Assembly (NCBI GenBank): GCA_048213135.1 | Contig: PS015126.1 | Location: forward strand, 29,141-93,140 | Length of the DNA: 64,000 bases | DNA from: Reclinomonas americana ATCC 50394 | Taxonomy: Eukaryota > Jakobida > Jakobea > Jakobida | Direction of reading: 5' to 3' | Part shown: in pieces, positions 49,678 through 60,100 of the stretch | How positions within the stretch are numbered: the first letter of the stretch is position 1 | How the letters are laid out: every line of letters starts with the position of its first letter | Translations under genes and position numbers: made by a program | Notes under the pieces: generated by a model | Seen by the model: the letters and a program-made list of their open reading frames with translations, nothing else | Databases searched by the model: none | What the model was told of the DNA's origin: nothing

Positions 49678-52600
49678 TGAGAGAGATGAGAGAGATAAGA
49701 GAGGGAGAGAGATGTGAGAGATGAGAGAGAGATGAGAGAGAGAAAGGGCAAGAGATGAGAGAGAGATGAGAGAGATGAGATGCATGTCGGGCATTTCATC
49801 GTGTCCTTGTGGCGAACGCCAGCACCTCGAGCTCTTGGAGTCTCGTGCTCTCCTCCCGCTCTCCTCACCATTCATGGCCTCTTTCTCTCAGTTCCACCCA
49901 CCGCCATTCGCGCCAACTTCGCATTGGTGGCCATCGCCTCGCCCTTCGCGGCGGTGGCTGCGGAGCCTCGCGCCCTGTCCACTCTGCCGATGTGCCACCG
50001 GCCTCCAACTACGCTGTTCCACCTGTTTCCGTCCAACCCGTGGCGGCGGCGATTGAGGAACCAGCAGTAGTGGCTCCGGCTGTTCCTCGCATGTCGCCTC
50101 TGCAGCTAAAGATTCAAGCTCTTCACGAGGCCAACACCATGAAGACCGTGCTCCCGCTGGCCAACGATCCGAGCAACCTCTCCACCCTGGAATGCCTCGT
50201 TTCGTTGAATTTGGGAAGGAAAGAATGTGGGTGAGGTCTCTCGTCTGACACGCTCTCCTCCCCCAGGTTCCTCTGTGGGCCAACCAGACCACAGCTGAGG
50301 CTGACTCGGCGGGCGGTCGTGCCACTGCGCAGCTGGCCGACGACATGTTGGTCAAGTTTGTCAGTCGCGAGAAGCCTACGGATAAGGTACGGCGGTGGAC
50401 GCTCAGAATGCACAGGCCTCTTCTGCGTCTTTCTGGGTTCTTAACGCACTGCTTCCTCTGTCTTCATCTTTATCTCTCCCTCCTTCATGTGCCCTTATTT
50501 GCAGTTTCTCTCTCTCTTTTCGTCCTCACTCCTCTTTTGCTGATGCCCATCTCTTTCCAGTTCCCATTTTCTCTCCCTCTCAACTCTCTTCTATCTCTTG
50601 TCTCAGTCTCTTCTCTCCCTTTTCTCTCCCTTTTCTCTCCCTTTTCTCTCCCTTTTCTCTCCCTTTTCTCTCCCTTTTCTCTCCCTTTTCTCTCCCTTTT
50701 CTCTCTCATGTTCTCTCTCTTCTTCTCCCTTCTCTCTCATTTCTCTCTTTCTTCTCTCCCCTTCTCTCTCCCTTCTCTCCNNNNNNNNNNNNNNNNNNNN
50801 NNNNNNNNNNNNNNNNNNNNNNNNNNNNNNNNNNNNNNNNNNNNNNNNNNNNNNNNNNNNNNNNNNNNNNNNNNNNNNNNNNNNNNNNNNNNNNNNNNNN
50901 NNNNNNNNNNNNNNNNNNNNNNNNNNNNNNNNNNNNNNNNNNNNNNNNNNNNNNNNNNNNNNNNNNNNNNNNNNNNNNNNNNNNNNNNNNNNNNNNNNNN
51001 NNNNNNNNNNNNNNNNNNNNNNNNNNNNNNNNNNNNNNNNNNNNNNNNNNNNNNNNNNNNNNNNNNNNNNNNNNNNNNNNNNNNNNNNNNNNNNNNNNNN
51101 NNNNNNNNNNNNNNNNNNNNNNNNNNNNNNNNNNNNNNNNNNNNNNNNNNNNNNNNNNNNNNNNNNNNNNNNNNNNNNNNNNNNNNNNNNNNNNNNNNNN
51201 NNNNNNNNNNNNNNNNNNNNNNNNNNNNNNNNNNNNNNNNNNNNNNNNNNNNNNNNNNNNNNNNNNNNNNNNNNNNNNNNNNNNNNNNNNNNNNNNNNNN
51301 NNNNNNNNNNNNNNNNNNNNNNNNNNNNNNNNNNNNNNNNNNNNNNNNNNNNNNNNNNNNNNNNNNNNNNNNNNNNNNNNNNNNNNNNNNNNNNNNNNNN
51401 NNNNNNNNNNNNNNNNNNNNNNNNNNNNNNNNNNNNNNNNNNNNNNNNNNNNNNNNNNNNNNNNNNNNNNNNNNNNNNNNNNNNNNNNNNNNNNNNNNNN
51501 NNNNNNNNNNNNNNNNNNNNNNNNNNNNNNNNNNNNNNNNNNNNNNNNNNNNNNNNNNNNNNNNNNNNNNNNNNNNNNNNNNNNNNNNNNNNNNNNNNNN
51601 NNNNNNNNNNNNNNNNNNNNNNNNNNNNNNNNNNNNNNNNNNNNNNNNNNNNNNNNNNNNNNNNNNNNNNNNNNNNNNNNNNNNNNNNNNNNNNNNNNNN
51701 NNCTCTCCTTCTCTCTCTCCCTTTTCTCTCCCTCTCTTCTCCCTTGTCTCTCCCTTCTCTCTCCCTTCTCTCTCCCTTCTCTCTCCCTTCTCTCTCCCTT
51801 CTCTCTCCCTTTTCTCTCCCTTGTCTCTCCCTTTTCTCTCCCTTGTCTCTCCCTTGTCTCTCCCTTTTCTCTCTCATGTTCTCTCTCTTCTCTCTCCCTT
51901 CTCTCTCCCTTTTCTCTCCCTTCTCTCTCCCTTCTCTCTCCCCTCTCTCTCCCTTTTCTCTCCCTTCTCTCTCCCTTCTCTTCTCCTTCTCTCTCCCTTG
52001 TCTCTCCCTTTTCTCTCCCTTTTCTCTCCCTTCTCTCTCCCTTCTCTCTCTCTCTCTTCTCTCTCTTATCTCTTCCTTCTCTCTCACTATCTCCTTCTCT
52101 CTCTATCTCTGTTGTTTGCTCCACCTTTCCCTTCTCCCTTCACCCACATCTCTGTCTCTCTTTGTCGTTGGTCGTTTCCTCACCGCCTGCTTGTGCCCTG
52201 TTCCACTGTCTTTGATTGCACATGTCTTTCGCTGATCTCGCCTGCGTCCTTCTCCTGCNNNNNNNNNNNNNNNNNNNNNNNNNNNNNNNNNNNNNNNNNN
52301 NNNNNNNNNNNNNNNNNNNNNNNNNNNNNNNNNNCTCTCTCCCTTTTCTCTCCTCTCTCTCCTCTCTCTCCTCTCTCTCCTTCTCTCTCCTTCTCTCCTT
52401 CTCTCCTTCTCTCTCCTTCTCTCTCTCTCTCTTCTCTCTCTTATCTCTTCCTTCTCTCTCACTATCTCCTTCTCTCTCTATCTCTGTTGTTTGCTCCACC
52501 TTTCCCTTCTCCCTTCACCCACATCTCTGTCTCTCTTTGTCGTTGGTCGTTTCCTCACCGCCTGCTTGTGCCCTGTTCCACTGTCTTTGATTGCACATGT

Positions 52601-55600
52601 CTTTCGCTGATCTCGCCTGCGTCCTTCTCCTGCACTGCGCTTCAGCTAATAAGTGGGCTCTCTTCCAGTCAACACCTATGCTGTCTGTGACCTTCCTCTC
52701 CAAGTTGTGGGCATGTTTAATGTTTGCATCCTCGTGCGACACTGCATCATTCTCTTGTGCGCGATGTGTCGCTCAGCACTCGCTGGCCATTGTGTGCTTC
52801 GCAACATCACTGTCTCACGGAATGCGTTTGCGATCAGGTTCTGGTGGTCGCTGGATGGTCGGGCGGTGGCAAGTCCGTGCTGCTGCGCCAGCTCACCACT
52901 CGCCTGCCTGCGCGCAACGACACGCTGGTGTTGTCGGCTCGCCTTCCCGCCATTCCTCGTGAAGAAGTGCTGCGCAAGCCAGGAGCGCTGCTGCCTTACC
53001 TCCTGCGCGAGGCCAACGAGGCCGTGGATGATAAGAAAATGCAAGTGACAGAGGATGAGGTGAGTATGTTTGTGGTTGGTTGGCATTCAGATTCGTGGTG
53101 GTTTGTGTGGAGCTGGGAGCATGATGTTGAGTCTCGAGAAGTTTGCTTGCATGTGTCCCTGCACATGCATCTTTCTCTCTCTCTGTCTGCTCACGCATTT
53201 CACTTCCTATTTTTCTCACTCGACGTCCAGTCTATGTGGAGTCATCTACCTTGCTCTTTCCCAGCTACTGTCACTTTTGCACATTGTTTTCTCTTGTGAT
53301 TGTGCATGCTCCACCGCTCTCCCCATTTTCTCTTTGTCTCGCTTTAGGTTGCACAGTCTCGTCCTCTTTCACATTTTTATCTCTTCCAAAGGTACTGTTT
53401 CTGGCCGCTGTGTCCTTTCTCTCCTCCTTTGTTGAGAATACACTTTCTCTCACGCAGTCTTCTTTCCCCAATGCGCTCCTCTATCGTTCTTGCAAGCATC
53501 TCTCTCTCTCTCTCAGTCTCTGTCTCAGTCTCCGTCTCAGTCTCCGTCTCAGTCTCTCTCTCAGTCTTTCTCTCTCAGTCTTTCTCTCTCAGTCTCTCTC
53601 AGTCTCTCTCTCAGTCTCTCTCTCTCTCCGTCTCTCTCTCCGTCTCTCTCTCTCTCTCTCCGTCTTTTTCTCTCCTCTGGTGCGTCTCTCCCTCTCCCTC
53701 TCTCACCACTCGTTCTCTCACTTTCTCTGCCGTCGTGTATCTCCGTTTCCATCTCGCCTCACATTTGTCACACCACACAGCTTCGACGCATCAGCACCGT
53801 TGTGCTGGTGCTCGACGGATTTGACGAGTGCAGCGAGGCACCAGGCAATCTGTTTGTCAACCACGAACTCGATGTTGCGTTGCCATGCCAAGTGGCGTTA
53901 TGAGCTTGATGCAGTGGAGTGACTCGACTCGCGCAAATCGCGCAGAGCTGGCCCAACGTACTGCTGGTGGTGTCGGTGCGACGCGAGTTCATCAGCCGCC
54001 TCGGCAACTTTTGGGCTGAAGAGCACTTTGTGCCTGTGGACCCGAAGCTGTCGCGCGCCGAGCGGCTTTATCAGTCGGAGCGCACGCTTGTGCGATGTAT
54101 GCTGCGTCTGTTCTCCAAGGACGACATTGATCTCTTTCTGCAAAAGTTGAGTGCCATCGCTGCTCTGCCCTGCTTGTTCACGTGAGTGCCACATTCATTT
54201 TTGTGTGAGCAGGTTTGTGGAGTCACGAGCGGATCACCCTCGCTCATGGGAGCAGTACAAGCAGCAGATCGAACGCACGCCGGGATTGGATGGACTGGCT
54301 TCGTCGGTGAGTCGTTGGTGATGGAAGGAAACAGAGTGCGCTCTGATATCGACGTGAAGAGTGTTGTACGAGAGCGACAAGAAAAGCGACAGCATAACAA
54401 AAGAGTTTCACATGTGCATGCAGTGGCGGCGGTGGTACTGACTTTCCTCATTTTCCCCCGTTCCACAACAGCCCCTGATGTTGAACATGATTGTTCTGGT
54501 AATGGAAGATCTGGAACGGATGCAGTACCGCGATGTTGGCAGTGATGGCACTACGCTCTCCACAATTCGCGTGACTCGTGCACGGTTGTATGAGGCATTT
54601 GCCAAACGCAAACTGCGCTGGGAGTTTGAGCATCACCGAGTGCACGTTCGCAAGGTACGCCGACAGTTGTTGTTAATTGTGGTGCAGTGAATGCGCCTTC
54701 TTACAAGATCATTCTTGCACAGTTGTATGGTGACGAAGAAGCGGAAGAGGATTTCTGCCTGCGAGTGTGGGACTTTTGCTCAGAGCTTGCTGGAGAGATG
54801 ATGCAACACTCTTTGGTATCTGTGCGGCTGGGAAAGCTTGAGGTTTGCTGTTCAACATGAGAAGTGTGCTACACTTCCTGTTCCATCTGCGTGACTCAGC
54901 TCACGATCCTTCATTCATCACAGCACACTCAACAAGCTGTCGCGGAGCAGCAAGTGTGGAACAAGTGGTTTGATCGTGATGATCCGCTGCAGAACTCCCT
55001 CGCTCGTGCTGTTGCGTCTTCATAATGTTCCCTCTCGTTGCGATGCATTCCCTGCGTTCTGATTCGAGATACGACACAGGCGTTGTTGAAGTGGAGTCGA
55101 CTCGGAGCATCGCAGCAGCGTGTGGAGTTCATGCACAAATCGGTGCTGGAGTACTTTGCCGCTCAGTCGTGGCTGGCCGATGTGCGGTTGTTGGCCGATG
55201 AGGAGGTGGAGTTGGAGGTGAGCATCGTCGTGCTTCTCTGATCATCCCTGCTGCATGATTGTCAACCTGCCTCGGTGCAGGATCGACTCGACAGACTATG
55301 CTCCAGCTTCACTGGCCAGCGGACACTCCTCACATCGGATGAAGTGAGTACATCCTCTCCATCATTCACTCTCACGACATGCGCTCATCCCTTCTTCGCT
55401 GGATGCAGGGACTTAATTCTATCCTGTCGTTCGTCGCCGAGCAAGTGCGGTCAGATTCGTCTCTTCATGACGTACTGTGGAAGGCGATTGCTCTTTCACG
55501 CACGGAGGAAAGAGTCGCTTCAGTGTCGTCGAGTGCGGCGAGCGCGCTGTGTCTCGCGGAGGTGTCGTTCAGTGGGCGAGACCTGTCAGGTGTGCGAATA

Positions 55601-55784
55601 CCCAGTGCGGACTTGAGGGATGCCGTGATGCACAGGACAGTGTGGCGAGGAGCGGATTTGCGAGGGGTGAATGTGTGCATGGTNNNNNNNNNNNNNNNNN
55701 NNNCCACTTGCACACCACGATGGAGAGCTACTCCTGCGCATTCTCGGCTCCTTCCTGCCTGATTTCACCGGCGTGATTTTGTGA
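49370..55784 (+). CDS. NACHT (NLR-like) protein, intron-rich paralogue with WD40 part missing in a gap
   Basis: Exons in consistent phase: 49370-49578, 49892-50198, 50267-50386, 52838-53059, 53781-53873, 53946-54145, 54213-54306, 54472-54654, 54723-54842, 54924-55010, 55080-55217, 55281-55343, 55409-55683, then gap 55684-55703 and 55704-55784. Walker A is VLVVAGWSGGGKS, Walker B VVLVLDGFDE, and the late helical motif FMHKSVLEYFAAQSW. The final exon before the gap encodes pentapeptide-like repeats nearly identical to the first NACHT gene (RDAVMHRTVWRGADLRGVNV). After the gap the tail LLLRILGSFLPDFTGVIL parallels GSFLPDFTDALYE there. The WD40 array is therefore almost certainly collapsed into the 20-N gap. 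The N-terminal 170 residues show no HEPN motif and an Ala/Pro/Val-rich stretch. The start Met at 49370 fits phase, but an upstream start is possible. Confidence 0.82.
52025..52635. repeat. Near-identical ~220-bp blocks flanking a gap (probable assembly duplication)
   Basis: The sequence from the CT-rich end near 52040 through gttgtttgctccacctttcc, ccgcctgcttgtgccctgtt and cctgcgtccttctcctgc (to 52258) is repeated after the gap 52259-52334 at about 52415-52633, offset 375 bp. It lies in the big intron 50387-52837 of the second NACHT gene, whose other gap is 50781-51702. An unmerged contig overlap or allelic copy is the simplest explanation. Confidence 0.8.
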
Positions 55785-55947
55785 CAAGACAAACGGGATC
55801 TCGTGTAGCAACCCTTAAATGTCCGCCGATTTAACGGATTATGCAGACACGCGTGGACCCTTGTCCTGTCGTGCATACAATATGCGCCAAGTCGAACTAG
55901 GTGCTCGGCGTAAACAATGTGCAAAATGACCTCAGCGATCGGACGAA

Positions 55948-56288
55948 TCACAGTACAGGTTGTTTGTCGTCGCCGCTGGCTGCATCTATTTCTGATGCAG
56001 ATGATCTTTGGTCCAGCTGCGCCCCGGTCAAGGGTTTCGTGTCGTATTCTTCGTGGCGAAGAGATGCCCTCAGTTGCCTGAGATATTCGTCGAGAGTGCG
56101 CTCGTCGAGTTCGTTGGCTGGTGAGGGATGTATTTTCGATGCAAGAGATGTCGCTGTATTCTTACGAGTTCACCTGCGCAGTGGACAGCGAAGATTACAT
56201 ATTCCGCCCGCAGCATCTCCATACAGCACCTGTCCACCACTCGGCGCAGCTGGTTTCTCCATGCCCATCTTCTCCAGCGACGTCCGGT
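55948..56288 (-). CDS. Unidentified minus-strand gene, 3' exons
   Basis: The last exon (56117-55948) follows catccctcaccag and encodes ANELDERTLDEYLRQLRASL, RHEEYDTKPLTGAQ and a stop after DDKQPVL. The preceding exon ends at 56174 with gcgcag/gtgaac and encodes LRRVVDRCCMEMLRAEYVIF then AVHCA; phases fit (one base plus two). Its 5' edge is near 56288. The protein is charged and helical at its C-terminus. I recognise no family. An open 39-codon minus frame starting MLIQSMQMSPVYYIHYPLQY near 57070 could be its first exon. It converges on the second NACHT gene (163 bp between stops). Confidence 0.55.
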
Positions 56289-57180
56289 GTGTACATGGGA
56301 AAAGGGAAGCGATAAGTGGAGAAGGAGGAGACGGGAGGGGAGGAAAAGGGAATGGAGACGGGAGGAGAAGAGAAGCGAGGGGAAGGGAAGGGAGGAGAGG
56401 AGAAGGGAAATGGGTGAAGGGGAAGAGAGGAGAGGACAAGAAGGAGACGGGATTGGAGGGGAAGGGAAGGGAGGAGGAGAGGGGAAGGGGGTGAAGGGAA
56501 GGGAGGAGAGGAGAAGGGAAATGGGCGAAAGGAAGAGAGGAGAGGACATCGAGGGGAGAGGAAGGGAGGAGACGGGAGGAGACGGGAGGAGAAGAGAGAA
56601 GAAGAAGGGAAGAAAGGAGAAGGGAAGAGAGAAAAAGAGGAGAATGAGTGAGAGGGGGATGAGAGGAAAGATGAGAGGAGATAAAGGAACGTAAGAGAAA
56701 GGAGAGGGGAAGAACGGAGAGAAAAGAGGAGGCGAGAGGTGAGATGGAGTGAATAGAAACTGGGGCCAATGAGAATGTGCGGTTGCTTCCTTGTGCGACA
56801 GCTACGTGAGTTAGTGAGCGAGGGCGAGAGAGTGAGACCAGCTCAGCCGGCAGGGATAAAAAGGAGGTGAAGGGAGGAGGAATGGGGAAGCAACGGTGAA
56901 AAGAATGAGTGAGTTGTAACATGCGTTATGTTATCAGAGAGACACTAAGAATTAAAGCATGTATGTTGAGCGAGGTGCACGAGATTACGTTGGAATAGAG
57001 CCCCGTATTGCAGAGGATAGTGGATGTAGTAGACTGGAGACATTTGCATCGACTGAATGAGCATTTCTGGACGTCGGTAGTGGTTTCTTTTTGCTTAAAA
57101 ACTCATTTTCCTTTCTGTTACTCTCTGCGAGAAGCGAGCTTGAGTCAGCGTATTCCATTCACTCACACTGTGAATTGCAG
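56289..57180. other. Purine-rich stretch and region upstream of lectin-like gene 2
   Basis: 56300-56760 is GGAGA-rich low-complexity DNA, probably an intron of the minus-strand gene. 56760-57180 is ordinary sequence that should contain the 5' end of lectin-like gene 2. No signal peptide exon was found. Confidence 0.4.
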
Positions 57181-60100
57181 CATTCAATTTGGTGTCGTCG
57201 GATCGTTCACTGCCGTCACCGGTGGCCAACTTACCGTCCGTGAGTACGAGTGGAGCGTGCGAAGAGTGCAGAGATCAAAATGAGTTGCTCATGTGCTTGT
57301 GTTTTCGGCAGTACCATTGCCAACATCTTCGATTCCGACGTCTGGCTCATCGTACACGGTGACAATCGGCAACACAACCACTGTTGGTACGGTCACCCAG
57401 CATGTCATGCTCTCACATTCATCATCCTTCTCATTCTCCTGCATCTGTCTGCAGTCACTGGCGCAACAACATCGAGCACAATCGGTCTCCGCGTCGGTTT
57501 GTCTGGACAAGTGGTGGTGCTGACGGTGCCAGTGGCCTCGTTCCCCTTTGCCACGCCGTCATTTACACTGTTCAAGAACGCCGACTGCCGCGGAAATGTG
57601 GCCACCATCATCAGCGGCTTCAACATCGCGTCTGACGGCACGACCTATACCATCACATGGACATTCGACACGACTGGAGAGCCAACACCAGCGAAGCAGC
57701 AGTTGTGCCTGTCATCCACTGACCTGACGGGTTACTTTAGCATGGCAGTTGTCTCCATTTGTTGCGTTCCTGCTGGAGATATTTTGCTGTCAAGTTTACG
57801 TCATCTCATTCTAACGAGGTGAATATGCAGATCGTGTCAAGAGCACTTCCGCGCCTTCCATATCCCAGGGCATCAAGTCGCAAACTGTTGTCTTGTCGGG
57901 TGGTGACTTCCCATTGCTGGCTACAAGTGCCGCCAATGGCAGTAATCCAGTCACACCTGGAGGCACGCCACTGGCATTCTTCTTCTCACTCGCCACCGGC
58001 TGTTCGTCGATGGACTTGCGGGCGGCTGCCTTTGTGGCCACTGCGGTGTCGCCGACGCGTATTACGGCCACGGTTTCCACTATTTCTGCGGTCTCTCTCG
58101 CCTCGTACACGCTGGATCCGCCTGGCACGTATCAAATTTGTGGTCGGTGTGTTTAGGAGGGAAAGAGGGAAAAAGGAGGGGAGGGAGGGGAGGGAGGGGA
58201 GGGAGGGGAGGGAGGGGAGGGAGGGAAGGGGGGGAAGGGGAAAGGGAGGAACGACGGTAAAGAAAGAGAGGAAGGGGAGAGAGGGCATTACCGTTGAGAG
58301 AGATGTGTGGGCGAGGGGAAATGGTGATAGAGAAGGGCGTGAGAGTGAATGGTGTGGTGCAGAAAGAACAAAGCAGTGGGTGCCGGCAGGAGAGATGAAG
58401 GAAAGCGGGAGAGGCAGGTGTACCACGAAGTATACCGTCTGTATGTGCGAGAGAAATGGTAGGATGTGAATGAGAGGGCGGTTGCGAGAGGCAAGAGGGC
58501 TGAGGAGCAGTAGGAAAAGTGAGTGAGAGGCCACGTTTGTGCGAGAGATACGCGAGGATGTGAATGAGAGGGCGGCTACGTGAGGTAAGAGGGCTGAGGG
58601 GCAGTAGGAAAAGTGAATGAGAGGCTGCAGTTGACCGTCTGTATGTGCGAGAGAAATGGTAGGATGTGAATGAGAGAGCGGTTGCGTGAGGTAAGAGGGC
58701 TGAGGAGCCATAAGGAAAAGTGAGAGAGAGACTGCAGGTGAGCCACGTTTGTGCGAGAGATATGTGAGGATGTGAATGAGAGGGCGGCTGTGTGAGGCAA
58801 GAGGGCTGAGGAACAGTAGGAAAATGAGCGTGAGAGACTGCGTGTGCGAATGAATGGGACTTTTTTTCAATCTCTTTCATGTTCAACAAGAAAAGTGGAA
58901 GGATAAGAGAGAATGCGATTGATCTAATGACGTTTCACCACCGTCGACTATTCCACTGACAAAATATCTGCGCACAGCTTCCAAGACGGTTCGTATGTGC
59001 CTCTCGGTGTGACATTGACCATCACGACCGTCACCGATCCCGATGTCGGCTTCATTTCTCCGACTTCGTTGCCTCTCGGTGTGCCAACTACGTTGGTGTT
59101 GCATTCGCCATCACGCACGCTGTCGAGTTGCTCTCGTTTCAAGGTCGTCGACGCTGGATCCGACTGCAATGGTCCGGCTTCGGGTGAGTGCTGAGAATGA
59201 GAGGGTTCTGCGCGGGCGGTGGGTGGAGGAGATCTGTACTCACGGTTCACCCTCTTTGCATATCTCTCTCTCGTCAGCGGCTCTTGCGCTTACGGCCTTC
59301 CAAGACGGCGTGTTTGATGCATCGTTATGCTTCTATGGATCTGTTGCTGGCGGCTGTGGACAGTTCAAGGTGCAGCTCACGAGCTCCAAGGCGGTGTATA
59401 TGCCACGTTCTGTGTGGCAACCACTCCAGGGGCGACATACAAGGCGGTGTCGAACAGCGACATTTGTGTTACCTCTGGTATGCTGGTGCAGACGTCGTCG
59501 GTGGTGGCCAACCAGGCGGGGACAATCGTTGCGTGGTGAAGAGGGAAGGCTGGTAAAGAGGGAAGGGAGGTATTGAGGGAAGGGAGGTGAAGAGGGAAGG
59601 GAGAAAAGAGGGAAGAAGGTGAAGAGGGAAGGGGGGTGAAGAGGGAAGGCGGGTGAAGAGGGAAGGGGGAAAGAGGGACGGGAGGTGAAGAGGGAAAGGG
59701 GTAAAGAGGGACGGGAGGCGAAGAGGGAAGGAGGTAGAGAGGGAAGGGGGTAAAGAGGGAAGGGAGATAAAGGGCGATTTGGAAGCATGTGAGACAAGGA
59801 GAAGAGAGGTTAGTTGGGAAGGGTGAGGGAGGGAGGTGAGGCAAGGAGAAGGGAGGGAAGATAATGGGCGATGTGGAAGCATGTGAGACGAGGAGAAAAG
59901 AGGTAAAGAGGGAAGGGGAGGAGGGAAGTGAGTCGAGGAGAAGGGGGGTTTTGAAGGCATTTTGCGTGGAAGAGACAGAGGGTGAAAGTGTGTTGATGAG
60001 ATAGCAAGGGAGAGAGAAACAGACTGAAGAAAGTATGTTGAATTTGTGTGTATTGCAAGAGAGGAAAAGGCGGAAGGGAGAAAGGGAATAGATTGGCTTT

